Below are positions 1 to 8,370 of a DNA stretch of 62,696 bases, piece after piece. Within the stretch, counting starts at the first letter, position 1, and every line of letters starts with the position of its first letter. The notes beneath the pieces were generated by a model. That model saw only the letters and a list, made by a program, of their open reading frames with translations. It did not search any database and was not told where the DNA came from. The translations under genes were made by a program, and so were the position numbers. The stretch spans positions 1 through 62,696 of the forward strand of contig NZ_DS981497.1 in the NCBI RefSeq assembly GCF_000154845.1, written 5' to 3'. Source of the DNA: Phocaeicola coprocola DSM 17136. GTDB lineage: Bacteria; Bacteroidota; Bacteroidia; Bacteroidales; Bacteroidaceae.

Positions 1-211
1 AAGTTTCATGCTCAAAAAGGTTACGATAAGTCTGTTCTGAGAAACAGCCATATCTGCCCAATTGGAGGAAGTTTATACGATCCGGGATGGCCATGAATAA
101 TTTCATGGTGTCCATGAACGTTTTTTCAAAAGGTTTTTGTATATTCGCTACTGATTTGAGAGCCGACAGGCACTCGGATTGGTATTGCATAAGGAGTGTT
201 TCTTTAGTCAT
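1..211 (-). CDS. IS4-type transposase, N-terminal part only
   Basis: The first 70 or so codons of a DDE transposase, starting at the ATG at 211 and running off the left edge. It is the same protein as the 405-aa transposase at 43255-44472. No stop or frameshift is visible in the part present, so it may be intact outside the window. Confidence 0.9.
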   Translation of the reverse strand, partial: MTKETLLMQYQSECLSALKSVANIQKPFEKTFMDTMKLFMAIPDRINFLQLGRYGCFSEQTYRNLFEHET

Positions 212-437
212 AATCAGAAGAGTTCAGAGACTTCTAATTTACTAAGAAATAACGAATCATGCAATACTTTCATCCTTTATTATCAGCATGTTAGCTCTCC
301 TTTTTCAGCACATTTCTTCATGCTTAACCATTCGTTTTTGACAACATTTCAATGACCTCTTTAGTGTTTCCGAACCAGCTTTTGCCGGTTCTGTTGTTTA
401 ACTTTTAATCTTTCGGTAAAAATTTACCGAAGTATTG
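1..437 (-). mobile_element. IS4-type insertion sequence, partial copy cut by window edge
   Basis: This stretch is the reverse complement of positions 43029-43465, so it is the 5' part of the same insertion sequence in opposite orientation. The match ends at 437 with the inverted-repeat tip CAATACTTCGG (read on the minus strand); the bases beyond differ between the two copies, which fixes the element boundary. The rest of the element lies left of the window. The tip contains the palindrome TTCGGTAAA-TT-TTTACCGAA. Copy and boundary are seen directly; the family follows from the complete copy. Confidence 0.93.
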
Positions 438-495
438 TATTAAATACTTTTTAGTAATATATCAAATAAAATTTGTATCATTGATGCTTCAATAA

Positions 496-1227
496 TCACA
501 GGTAGTACTTATTAAGTATACACATAAAACTCTCTGTTTTTGTATAATCCGTAGACATCAAGATAGTATAGTAAAATATATATCGATCCTCTATATTAAA
601 ATTTTTAAGTTTGGTATAATCATAAGAATCCATAACCATATATTCTACAATCCCTTCTCCTTCAAATCGTTCAAAAAAAAGGAGTTCATTTTCTTCCATA
701 AAATCCTTCTTTACATTTGTCATCCTTCCCAATGGCACACCTCCAACCAGAATATTGCCTTTAAAATAAGTCTTGGGATTATCTTCTTTCATACTTTTTA
801 CTAAATCTCGCAAATCATCGTCATTTGCAAGTTCCAGTGCTTTGCCAATTGTCAAATTCCAACGAATATCCACCATCATCACTGTTTGAATGCCATCCCT
901 CAATTGGGTACTGACCATTACTCCCCAGTCATCCCAGAAGTAAGTTATATACTCATGAAAGAAAGCCTTTCCTTTATACGTACGTGTATAAGGTTCACCG
1001 AAGATCTCCGTCACCTCTTCAATATTCATTCCCGGCCAGAACTCTTTGCCGTTATACGATATTTTATCGCCGTCGAAAATAAACAGATGCTCGGTGTTTA
1101 CCCCCATTTCTTCCAGTTCCGAGCGGCTGTAGCGAGTGCCATACAGACCGTCCGTTCTTTCTCCACAGGCTGTTAGCGTGAAGAACAATACTATAAGATA
1201 CACTGACAGGTTGATTTGTATTTTCAT
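496..1227 (-). CDS. Lipoprotein of unknown function, divergent member of the YNGKxFxPGM family
   Basis: 243 aa. A lipoprotein signal ends in the lipobox LTAC at about residue 21, so the mature protein should be anchored in the envelope. Residues 45-80 (EHLFIFDGDKISYNGKEF, then PGM and EIFGEP) match the central motif HLFVF...YNGKPF.PGM...EIFG of the three lipoproteins at 1240, 3128 and 7484, so this is a distant paralogue; the rest is strongly diverged. It lies 12 bp downstream of the next gene on the same strand and is the last gene before the IS at 437. I do not recognise a characterised family; lipoprotein location is secure, function unknown. Confidence 0.75.
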   Translation of the reverse strand: MKIQINLSVYLIVLFFTLTACGERTDGLYGTRYSRSELEEMGVNTEHLFIFDGDKISYNGKEFWPGMNIEEVTEIFGEPYTRTYKGKAFFHEYITYFWDDWGVMVSTQLRDGIQTVMMVDIRWNLTIGKALELANDDDLRDLVKSMKEDNPKTYFKGNILVGGVPLGRMTNVKKDFMEENELLFFERFEGEGIVEYMVMDSYDYTKLKNFNIEDRYIFYYTILMSTDYTKTESFMCILNKYYL

Positions 1228-1239
1228 GACAACTATGTT

Positions 1240-2073
1240 TTAATCAAGGTGGCTTATGTACTTTTCATATTCAGGACCTTCGTACGGTGGGTCACCAAAA
1301 CCTCGTGAACTAATGGCAATATCAAAGTGTGATATATCATTTCCGTCATCAGACTTTTTGATTTTATAGGTATAATATTTTTCTCTGCGGTGTATAGGCG
1401 CTTTGGTGTAGTCCCAGTCATGCAAATGACAATAGTAAAGTAGAGGGAACGGATTGTTATTGAATTTCAGATTTGTTTTTTTCAGAAAATCATCAATGTG
1501 CATACTTCTACCCAAAACCGCTCCACCGACAACTATTTTACCAGTAAAATACTGGCGTGGACAACGGTTCTTTAGCCATTTTATATTGTCCTCGCTTATA
1601 GCTCCGTATAAATCTATATTCCAGTCAATCAGCATCCTGCTTACAGGGGCACTGTTTTTTCCGCTTTCATCGTCTGATACCATAGTGATTCCCATAGAAT
1701 CCCATATAAATATTCCGGGTTCCGCAAGACGTTCGTAATGTCCGAATATCTCACACAGTTCTCCTATTGTCATTCCCGGCGTGAACGGCTTGCCGTTGTA
1801 GGTCATTGTCGTATCTGTAAATACAAACAAGTGCTTCATATTCACCCCCTCTTTTTCGTAGTCTATAGGCGGTTCTTCCGGCAGATGTTCTTCCAAAAAA
1901 CTGTTTGTCTTGGCCATCAGCGTATCTACTTTGCCCAAAATGTTATCTATGCTTCCCATCGTCTTTTGGTGGTTGTAGCTGCACCCTGTACAGGAGCTGA
2001 GCGCGGACAGGCAAAGCAGTCCGAAGAATAGGGTAACGGCTGCCGAAGCGGGGAGGAATGGATGCTTGTTCAT
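1240..2073 (-). CDS. Lipoprotein, copy 1 of a three-member near-identical family
   Basis: 277 aa starting MNKHPFLPAS. A hydrophobic signal is followed by a Ser-Ser-Cys lipobox (LSALSSC), then a short linker, a helical stretch (GSIDNILGKVDTLM) and a domain with HLFVFTDTTMTYNGKPF, PGMTIGELCEIFGHYER and IFIWDSMGI. Its second half is nearly identical to the copy at 7484-8320, whereas its first half differs (TNSF, VNMKH, FTPG against TDRF, VNRKH, FMPG). The gene is followed at 12 bp by 496-1227. Function is not known; repeated surface lipoproteins of this kind could be immunity-like or antigenic, but no toxin partner is visible here. Confidence 0.8.
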   Translation of the reverse strand: MNKHPFLPASAAVTLFFGLLCLSALSSCTGCSYNHQKTMGSIDNILGKVDTLMAKTNSFLEEHLPEEPPIDYEKEGVNMKHLFVFTDTTMTYNGKPFTPGMTIGELCEIFGHYERLAEPGIFIWDSMGITMVSDDESGKNSAPVSRMLIDWNIDLYGAISEDNIKWLKNRCPRQYFTGKIVVGGAVLGRSMHIDDFLKKTNLKFNNNPFPLLYYCHLHDWDYTKAPIHRREKYYTYKIKKSDDGNDISHFDIAISSRGFGDPPYEGPEYEKYISHLD

Positions 2074-2133
2074 ATTATTGTGATTTATAGTTTTACATTT
2101 ATTATTTCTGAAAGTTCTTATTTTTAGACCAAT

Positions 2134-3084
2134 TTACCAAGTATTGATATCTTCCATTCTGTCCTGATCTGCTTCCTGTTTGTCATTGTTCTTGTATTTC
2201 TCAAAATTTGGTATATTCTGCAATTCTTCCTCCTCCATATATAGTTGAATGAAGCGGGCGAATTGTCTGGCAGCGTTTATACCGCCTGCAATACCCAAAG
2301 ATATTCTGCCTAATGTACGTTGAGGGTTGGCTATTACTATTTCTTCTTGTCCTTTTCCGCTGAAAGTCTTCGCATAATAGTTCCCACAGAGTGTGACAAC
2401 AAGCTGATTATATGGATATATTTTCTTCTTTTGAAATATGAATTTACTGGATATAGTGACTGTTTTAGTTTCGCGATTAAAAACAATTCGTTGCCAAGGC
2501 TGTAAAATGGCATTTACTCCTACTGTTATTAAAATTATCTCAAATTCAATAAGTAATAATGCAATTACATAATTTTCGGTTAAAACTTTTGAAGGAGTAA
2601 TATCCCCTCCCCAAATAAGTATTAATAATATAAAGAGAGAGATTATTAAGGAAAAAACTCTCTCTAATATATGATCATTATCAATTATAATTTGCTTATC
2701 ATCAATTTTGTCAAATTTAAATTTATTACCTGTTAAATCTTTCCAATAATCTGGTATAGTTATATATTTAAGTTCTATGTTATTTTTCAATGAAATCTTA
2801 GGATATAGATTCCAAACAGCTTTTGAAATCATATATACACAAAAGCAAAACACCATATTAATGGCTAACAATCCAAGTGCCAGATTAATAAAAGTAACCT
2901 TTTGATGATAATTAAAGAATGCTATAAGAAAAGTAATTAAAGACCATGAGAAAGCTGATGCAAATAGAACACTCTGCCACTTTCTTTTATGCCATTTCTC
3001 TTTTCTCATTTCGGCTTCCTGACACCCGGTATCTCCTATTATATTCTTGCGATGTTGCCAGTTTTTATTATTTTCGGATTTCAT
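2134..3084 (-). CDS. Integral membrane protein of unknown function
   Basis: 316 aa. After about 35 basic residues come two membrane segments (about 38-58 and 65-88), a soluble stretch with ITIPDYWKDLTG, then two more segments (about 139-159 and 168-190). The C-terminal soluble part contains VFNRETKTVTISSKF and KKKIYPYNQL. The form hydrophobic pair, then (F/I)V(F/L)xRxxxTVT and a basic strand, is shared with 11156-12361, so the two are probably distant relatives, perhaps with a small beta-rich domain after the last helix. The start overlaps by one base a 16-codon leader at 3083-3133 that copies the 5' end of the 11156-12361 gene. Function unknown. Confidence 0.72.
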   Translation of the reverse strand: MKSENNKNWQHRKNIIGDTGCQEAEMRKEKWHKRKWQSVLFASAFSWSLITFLIAFFNYHQKVTFINLALGLLAINMVFCFCVYMISKAVWNLYPKISLKNNIELKYITIPDYWKDLTGNKFKFDKIDDKQIIIDNDHILERVFSLIISLFILLILIWGGDITPSKVLTENYVIALLLIEFEIILITVGVNAILQPWQRIVFNRETKTVTISSKFIFQKKKIYPYNQLVVTLCGNYYAKTFSGKGQEEIVIANPQRTLGRISLGIAGGINAARQFARFIQLYMEEEELQNIPNFEKYKNNDKQEADQDRMEDINTW

Positions 3085-3109
3085 GATTGTATCTGTTTTA
3101 GTTGATTTC

Positions 3110-3148
3110 CCATATCTCTTTCCGTTTTCATTCTACATCTACATTTAT
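3110..3148. repeat. 39-bp direct repeat, copy 1 (other copy 12340-12378)
   Basis: Identical 39 bp at 3110-3148 and 12340-12378. On the minus strand it reads into ATGAAAACGGAAAGAGATATG, i.e. the start of the 11156-12361 gene; here it lies between the stop of 3128-3964 and the start of 2134-3084 and yields only a 16-codon leader. This is a visible recombination scar. Confidence 0.85.
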
Positions 3149-3964
3149 ATACTTTTCATATTCAGGACCTTCGTACGGTGGGTCACCAAAACCTCGTGAG
3201 TTAATGGCAATATCAAAGTTTTCAATATCATTACCGTCTTCAGACTTCCTGATTCTATAGGTATAATATTCTTCTCTGCGGTGTATAGGCGCTTTAGTGT
3301 AGTCCCAGTCATGCAGATGACAATAGTAAAGCAGGGGGAACGGATTATTATTGAATTTCAGATTTGTTTTTTCCAGAAAATCATCAATGTGCATGCCTCT
3401 GCCCAAAACCGCTCCACCGACAATCATTTTACCCGCAAAATACTGGCGTGGGCAACGGTTCTTTAGCCATTTCAAGTTTTCTTCGGATAGAAAATCATCT
3501 AATTCTATATTCCAGTTAATCATTATTCTGCTTACAGGGGCACTGTCTTTTCCGCTTTCATCGTCTGATACCATAATGATTCCCATAGAATCCCATATAA
3601 ATATTCCGGGTTCCGCAAGACGTTCGTAATGTCCGAATATCTCACACAGTTCTCCTATTGTCATTCCCGGCATGAACGGCTTGCCGTTGTAGGTCATTGT
3701 CGTATCTGTAAATACAAACAGGTGCTTCCTGTTCACCCCCTCTTTTTCGTAGTCTATAGGCGGTTCTTCCGGCAGATGTTCTTCCAAAAACCGGTCTGTT
3801 TTTTTCATCAGTGTATCTACTTTGCCCAAAATGTTATCTATGCTTCCCATCGCCTTTTGGTGGTTGTAGCTGCACCCTGTACACGAGCTGAGTGCGGACA
3901 GGCAAAGCAGCCCGAAGCATAGGGCAACGGCTGCCGAAGCGGGGAGGAATGGATGTTTGTTCAT
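3128..3964 (-). CDS. Lipoprotein, copy 2 of the near-identical family
   Basis: 278 aa from the MNKHPFLPAS start at 3964; an upstream in-frame ATG at 4003 would add 13 residues and is not supported by the paralogues. Same layout as 1240-2073: signal with LSALSSC lipobox, helical GSIDNILGKVDTLM, then YNGKPF and EIFGHYER motifs. It differs in the middle (WNIELDDFLSEENLKW against WNIDLYGAISEDNIKW) and carries YRIRKSEDGNDIENF near the end. Its N-terminal half is nearly identical to the copy at 7484. The last codons (INVDVE) run into the 39-bp repeat shared with 12340-12378, showing that its 3' end was replaced by recombination. Confidence 0.8.
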   Translation of the reverse strand: MNKHPFLPASAAVALCFGLLCLSALSSCTGCSYNHQKAMGSIDNILGKVDTLMKKTDRFLEEHLPEEPPIDYEKEGVNRKHLFVFTDTTMTYNGKPFMPGMTIGELCEIFGHYERLAEPGIFIWDSMGIIMVSDDESGKDSAPVSRIMINWNIELDDFLSEENLKWLKNRCPRQYFAGKMIVGGAVLGRGMHIDDFLEKTNLKFNNNPFPLLYYCHLHDWDYTKAPIHRREEYYTYRIRKSEDGNDIENFDIAINSRGFGDPPYEGPEYEKYINVDVE

Positions 3965-4037
3965 ATTATTCTTTGATCGTTGGTTTAAGAAATGATTATT
4001 CAATACAAAGAAACCATCGTTTATCTATTGATATACT

Positions 4038-5012
4038 TTAAATCATAACGGGAATCAATTTATTTGTTCCTTTTTTCATGCTTAAATGAAGTTCTATATA
4101 TCCATATTTTATGTATGAACTATTTTTTTCATCTCTTAAAAATAGCAAAGCAGCGGGAAAGCCACCATGTTTTTTCGATTTTAAAGAAATACTTTTTCCG
4201 TCAGTTGAGAATACCATTCTATATTCTTCAATCGGTTGTAATTCATTTACAGAGTACTTATTAATAACATCAACATTACCTTTCCAGTCTCTCTCTATGT
4301 CTTTTTGAGATTGATACAAAGTAACACCTATTTCTTGGTAAGTAGGCCAAAAATATTCCTTCAATTCGTTTATCTTTTTTTCGGCAATCATTTGTCTTAC
4401 TCGCTTATATTCTTCTACCACTTTCTGTTCTATATTGGGTATTTCACGCAAATCGACATACTCGTCCCATGTTGTGATTTCGTATGGCACTTGTGCATCA
4501 AACTCTTTTTCTATTTCAATCTGCGGTAACCCTTCTTCGGGAATCTCTATTTCTGGTAATTCAAATACCTTATGCCATATTCTGTTACCCATACTATCCA
4601 GTTTCTCTGTAAAATCATAATATCCAATTTCCAGTCTGAAAGGTTTATCATTAACTATAGTTTTCCTACCCGGAAATGGTTTCAGACTGATTGATATACT
4701 CTGCTTGCCGGATTTGAATATTACCGGATTTATAGCTATGGATGTTTCGCCGATATTTACAGGTTCTGTAACTTCTGCTGATATATTATCGTTTATTCTT
4801 AGTTCGAACAGACACCCTCTGTTTCCGTATCTCGCATAATAAACAGGTCTACTTTCATTTTTGTAAACCATAGAGTCCACCTGTATTTCCATACCTGATT
4901 CAGGAGCGAATGTACCGTCTTTCTTTTGTGCTTGAGCGCATCCTGCAAGGTTCATGCCCAGCATCGTTATAATCATTATCGCTTTTAGTTTCATACTGCT
5001 TTTCATTTTCAT
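4038..5012 (-). CDS. Lipoprotein of unknown function, tandem paralogue of 5158-6135
   Basis: 324 aa. Lipoprotein signal with MNLAGC lipobox near residue 25. Conserved with its upstream neighbour over nearly the whole length: VYKNESRPVYYARYGNRGC (about 48-66), FKSGKQSI, KPFRLEIGYYDF, a WDEYVDLR/PNIEQK segment around 180-195, and a C-terminal YGYIELHLSMKKGTNKL. The first 165 residues look like beta strands, the rest a mixed domain with YxxVRxxIAxK. Tandem duplication is clear; function is not recognised. A TAACTTTG -7 box at 5038-5045 may drive this gene alone. Confidence 0.75.
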   Translation of the reverse strand: MKMKSSMKLKAIMIITMLGMNLAGCAQAQKKDGTFAPESGMEIQVDSMVYKNESRPVYYARYGNRGCLFELRINDNISAEVTEPVNIGETSIAINPVIFKSGKQSISISLKPFPGRKTIVNDKPFRLEIGYYDFTEKLDSMGNRIWHKVFELPEIEIPEEGLPQIEIEKEFDAQVPYEITTWDEYVDLREIPNIEQKVVEEYKRVRQMIAEKKINELKEYFWPTYQEIGVTLYQSQKDIERDWKGNVDVINKYSVNELQPIEEYRMVFSTDGKSISLKSKKHGGFPAALLFLRDEKNSSYIKYGYIELHLSMKKGTNKLIPVMI

Positions 5013-5037
5013 ATCTTTAATTTTTTAGTTGCTGCTT

Positions 5038-5045
5038 CAAAGTTA
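5038..5045 (-). promoter_or_regulatory. Putative Bacteroidales -7 promoter box (TAACTTTG)
   Basis: Matches the TAnnTTTG -7 consensus on the minus strand, 26 bp upstream of the ATG at 5012. A good -33 TTG is not apparent, so this rests on the -7 box only. Confidence 0.35.
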
Positions 5046-5157
5046 TACCGCCACCCCTAAACTCCCTTTTTCGTTTTCCGATTATTCTTTGCTAACCGTT
5101 CAAAGTAGAAATAAAGTAGCATCCGTTTTTTAACCTTGAGTGCTCATAAAATAGAAT

Positions 5158-6135
5158 TTATATCATAAGAGGAATCAGTTTATCAGTCCCTTTTTTCATC
5201 CCAAGATGTAACTCAATATATCCATATTCAAATTCAATTCCATTGTTTACTTTTTGGAGAAAAAGCAAAACACTTGGGAATCCACCATATTTATTTGATC
5301 GTAAAGATACGCTCCGACCATTACTGGAATATACGATGCGATAATCTTCTATTGACTGAAGCCCACTTGTAGCGTATTCCTTTATAATATTATGGGTACT
5401 TTTCCAACTTGTCTCAATATCTTCTTTTGTTTGATATATGGTAATTGCAAATTCTTGATAGGAGGGCATAAAATATTTCTTTAGCTGCTCTGAATCTTTC
5501 TGCGCTATTAATTTTCTGACATATTCATACTCTTTGACGATTTTTTGCTCAATATTAGGTATTGTTCTTAAATCAACGCAATCATCCCAGTAAGTATATT
5601 GATATGGTACATTTGCTTCGAACTCGCCCTTCATATCAATATATGGCAACCCTTTTTCCGGTATTTCAATATCTGGAAGAGTAAAAACTGTATGCCAAAT
5701 TCTTTCTCCCGACTCATCTACTTCTTCTGCAAAATCATAATAACCAATTTCCAAGCGAAACGGCTTTTTATTACTTATGACTTCTTCTCCTTTTATGGGC
5801 GACAAATGGACTTCAATAGTTTGCTTCCCTGATTTAAATATTGCAGGATTAACGGTTATCAGAGCTTCACCTATATTAGTCGGATAGGTTATTTCTGTCA
5901 TCAATATATCATTTACTCTCAATTCAAATAAGCAACCCCGATTACCATATTTGGCATAGTACACAGGTCTGCTTTCATTTTTGTAAACATAAGAGTCCAC
6001 ATTTTCTTTGGGTACATTACCAATCTCCTTGACATTCGAGTGCTCTTGCTTATTTTGAGCATTGGAGCATCCGCCAAGCCCAAAACTAAGTAATCCCATA
6101 ATCAAAAGTGTTGTAATATCCATAATTGTTCTCAT
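5158..6135 (-). CDS. Lipoprotein of unknown function, tandem paralogue of 4038-5012
   Basis: 325 aa. Signal with FGLGGC lipobox at about residue 23. Shares VYKNESRPVYYAKYGNRGC, FKSGKQTI, KPFRLEIGYYDF, CVDLRTIPNIEQK and the C-terminal YGYIELHLGMKKGT with the next gene, at roughly two-thirds identity by eye. The 145-bp gap between the two contains no gene. A duplicated pair of exported proteins in a block of such pairs; no function known. Confidence 0.75.
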   Translation of the reverse strand: MRTIMDITTLLIMGLLSFGLGGCSNAQNKQEHSNVKEIGNVPKENVDSYVYKNESRPVYYAKYGNRGCLFELRVNDILMTEITYPTNIGEALITVNPAIFKSGKQTIEVHLSPIKGEEVISNKKPFRLEIGYYDFAEEVDESGERIWHTVFTLPDIEIPEKGLPYIDMKGEFEANVPYQYTYWDDCVDLRTIPNIEQKIVKEYEYVRKLIAQKDSEQLKKYFMPSYQEFAITIYQTKEDIETSWKSTHNIIKEYATSGLQSIEDYRIVYSSNGRSVSLRSNKYGGFPSVLLFLQKVNNGIEFEYGYIELHLGMKKGTDKLIPLMI

Positions 6136-6195
6136 ATTTGATATTTGAATTTTCGCAATATTTTTTAATTAACTCTCTCTATAAAAAGCTATGCA

Positions 6196-6474
6196 TTACT
6201 CAGACGGTGCTTCCGGAGTCGGGTCAAACTCCCTTTCCGCTTTTACCCACGGAAGAGGTTCTGTTCTTGCCTTAGCCACGGAGTATTCCGGAATACCGGA
6301 AGTCGTGGTGAAAAGCTGGTACCTTCCGTACATTTTCTTTAAGTCTTCTTTCTGTTCTCTGGTAAGTTCTGTTACACCCGGATTCACCCTGCCTTCCGCA
6401 TGGTAACCGCAAGATAAACAGACAAGTCCTATGATAACCAGTATTTTCAGTTTCATATTAAAATTCATTTTCAT
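6196..6474 (-). CDS. Truncated lipoprotein, N-terminal module of the LTxEQK family
   Basis: 92 aa. A signal with VCLSC lipobox is followed by NPGVTELTREQKEDLKK, then MYGRYQLFTTTSGIPE, RTEPLPW and EFDPTPE. Each piece matches the N-terminus of the 524-aa protein at 9510-11084 (TELTKEQKDNLKYLYKWYQ, GIPEGKEAKERTEPLPW, EFDPAP), after which this ORF stops, so about 430 residues are missing. It is probably a decapitated copy; it could still make a short lipoprotein. Downstream remnants of other genes at 6504-6701 support decay at this spot. Confidence 0.6.
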   Translation of the reverse strand: MKMNFNMKLKILVIIGLVCLSCGYHAEGRVNPGVTELTREQKEDLKKMYGRYQLFTTTSGIPEYSVAKARTEPLPWVKAEREFDPTPEAPSE

Positions 6475-6503
6475 TGTTTCATTTCTGTTGATTTTTAGTT
6501 TAC

Positions 6504-6581
6504 TTGATATATTTTACCTCATCCGTTTCACTGTCGCATAGGAAACAGTCGGTCAATACCGTATTGTCCGGGATTACGATG
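6504..6581 (-). pseudogene. Duplicated 3' tail of the 11156-12361 membrane-protein gene
   Basis: About 78 bp are identical to 11160-11236/7, the last 25 codons of the gene at 11156-12361 (peptide ending SETDEVKYIK). Upstream of this point the similarity breaks off abruptly. It is a leftover gene tail with no start and no body. Confidence 0.8.
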
Positions 6582-6608
6582 GATTCTATGAACAGGAAAT
6601 CTGACATT

Positions 6609-6701
6609 TTACAACAGAAGGGCTTGTCTGCTTGTATTCTTACATCCAGACACTTTGAAAGTCAGCGATAACAGTCCTAATGTTAAAATCTTGTTGTTCA
6701 T
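6609..6701 (-). pseudogene. Orphan lipoprotein signal-peptide stub
   Basis: A 30-codon reading frame from ATG at 6701 encodes MNNKILTLGLLSLTFKVSGC followed by KNTSRQALLL and a stop. It is a complete lipoprotein leader with lipobox VSGC but no mature protein. It lies directly next to the duplicated gene tail at 6504-6581, so a gene body was probably lost between them. Confidence 0.6.
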
Positions 6702-6790
6702 ACGCTATGTTATTTAGTGTTATTTCTTGATAATTTACTGGATAAAGGTATCAAATTACATTGAATTATAGCAATATAATCCTATATTTT

Positions 6791-7378
6791 TCATCTTATA
6801 TATTTTCCTTTCTTTAGAGGATAAATAAACGGTAAAGACAGTTCTTTTGCGAATGAAATTGTCGCTATACTATAATCATGACTGATTCTTATTGACATTG
6901 ATAAAGGGAAATCTTCACACCAATATTCAATGACTGGATACAACGCTCCATCCTCAGCGAAGTCTGTTTCTGAAGCAAGGTCAATATAATCAGATATAGA
7001 AGCGTAACCTTCACATTTTTCTTTTTGCTTTTGGTGAATCTTTTGCGAGGACAAGGCAAAATATATTCTTCTGTCATCAATTTTTCTGATTATGAGTTCT
7101 TGAGATATGGTGTCATTTTTATAATACAACGTGTCTATCTTACTCCTGACTGCACACGGCGAAAATGAAGATAAAAACATCAGCTTTTCAGACAAATCAT
7201 AGGTAATTATCCTGCTCTCCAAGTCGCGGTATTGTCTGTCGAAGATTTCTTCATTATAAGCAGCCATAACAAAATTATTATACTTATTTGAATAGACAAA
7301 TTGGGCTTTGAAACTATTGAATATTCCTGGCAAAGTTATTAATACAAGAATTAAAAGTGTTTTCAGTTTCATACTCAA
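6791..7378 (-). CDS. Exported protein of unknown function
   Basis: 195 aa. A signal peptide (MKLKTLLILVLITLPG...FKA, the MKLKTL start at 7372 is an alternative) precedes a mature part of about 170 residues rich in Tyr, Asp and Ile, with FDRQYRDLESRIITYDLSEK and DTLYYKNDTISQELIIRKID. The leader style MKLKTL is shared with several neighbours (9510, 13904, 14687). No lipobox cysteine is visible at the expected site. Not recognised; function unknown. Confidence 0.62.
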   Translation of the reverse strand: MSMKLKTLLILVLITLPGIFNSFKAQFVYSNKYNNFVMAAYNEEIFDRQYRDLESRIITYDLSEKLMFLSSFSPCAVRSKIDTLYYKNDTISQELIIRKIDDRRIYFALSSQKIHQKQKEKCEGYASISDYIDLASETDFAEDGALYPVIEYWCEDFPLSMSIRISHDYSIATISFAKELSLPFIYPLKKGKYIR

Positions 7379-7389
7379 ATTCGTTTTTA

Positions 7390-7473
7390 TTATTCTATTT
7401 TTTTCGTATCTGTTTGTGCATAGCCGTTGAAACCTAACATTGCAACGAGCAGGACAAGAATCATTGATTTCAT
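7390..7473 (-). pseudogene. Orphan signal-peptide stub
   Basis: A 27-codon frame from ATG at 7473: MKSMILVLLVAMLGFNGYAQ then TDTKKIE and stop. This is a full Sec signal with a YAQ cleavage site and only seven mature residues. It sits in the 105-bp gap between two genes. It is the second leader-only remnant within 800 bp. Confidence 0.55.
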
Positions 7474-7483
7474 ATTATGTGTA

Positions 7484-8320
7484 TTATTGGTTTTCTATAT
7501 TTATGTACTTTTCATATTCAGGACCTTCGTACGGTGGGTCACCAAAACCTCGTGAGTTAATGGCAATATCAAAGTGTGATATATCATTACCGTCATCAGA
7601 CTTCTTGATTTTATAGGTATAATATTCTTCTCTGCGGTGTATAGGCGCTTTGGTGTAGTCCCAGTCATGCAAATGACAATAGTAAAGTAGAGGGAACGGA
7701 TTGTTATTGAATTTCAGATTTGTTTTTTTCAGAAAATCATCAATGTGCATACTTCTACCCAAAACCGCTCCACCGACAACTATTTTACCAGTAAAATACT
7801 GGCGTGGACAACGGTTCTTTAGCCATTTTATATTGTCCTCGCTTATAGCTCCGTATAAATCTATATTCCAGTCAATCAGCATCCTGCTTACAGGGGCACT
7901 GTTTTTTCCGCTTTCATCGTCTGATACCATAGTGATTCCCATAGAATCCCATATAAATATTCCGGGTTCCGCAAGACGCTCGTAATGTCCGAATATCTCA
8001 CACAGTTCTCCTATTGTCATTCCCGGCATGAACGGCTTGCCGTTGTAGGTCATTGTCGTATCTGTAAATACAAACAGGTGCTTCCTATTCACCCCCTCTT
8101 TTTCGTAGTCTATAGGCGGTTCTTCCGGCAGATGTTCTTCCAAAAATCGGTCTGTTTTTTTCATCAGTGTATCTACTTTTCCCAAAATGTTATCTATGCT
8201 TCCCATCGCCTTTTCGTGGTTGTAGCTGCACCCTGTACAGGAGCTGAGCGCGGACAGGCAAAGCAGTCCGAAGAATAGGGCAACGGCTGTCGGAGCGGGG
8301 AGGAATGGATGCTTGTTCAT
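7484..8320 (-). CDS. Lipoprotein, copy 3 of the near-identical family, mosaic
   Basis: 278 aa from MNKHPFLPAP at 8320; the longer frame upstream to 9004 runs antisense-frame through the next gene and is spurious. Same signal, lipobox LSALSSC and YNGKPF/EIFGHYER domain as the copies at 1240 and 3128. Residues up to about 125 (MKKTDRFLEEHLPEE, VNRKH, KPFMPGM) follow copy 2, while the rest (GITMVSDDESGKNSAPVSRM, YGAISEDNIKW, YYTYKIKKSDDGNDISHF) follows copy 1. The gene is therefore a mosaic of the other two. Function unknown. Confidence 0.8.
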   Translation of the reverse strand: MNKHPFLPAPTAVALFFGLLCLSALSSCTGCSYNHEKAMGSIDNILGKVDTLMKKTDRFLEEHLPEEPPIDYEKEGVNRKHLFVFTDTTMTYNGKPFMPGMTIGELCEIFGHYERLAEPGIFIWDSMGITMVSDDESGKNSAPVSRMLIDWNIDLYGAISEDNIKWLKNRCPRQYFTGKIVVGGAVLGRSMHIDDFLKKTNLKFNNNPFPLLYYCHLHDWDYTKAPIHRREEYYTYKIKKSDDGNDISHFDIAINSRGFGDPPYEGPEYEKYINIENQ

Positions 8321-8370
8321 ATTATTGTGATTTAAAATTTTGTATATATTCCCGCAAAGCCTATTGTTTA

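Noticed and set aside
1240..8320. Known toxin-immunity pairs
   Set aside because: No gene in the window looks like a toxin or secretion effector, so immunity is only a possibility.
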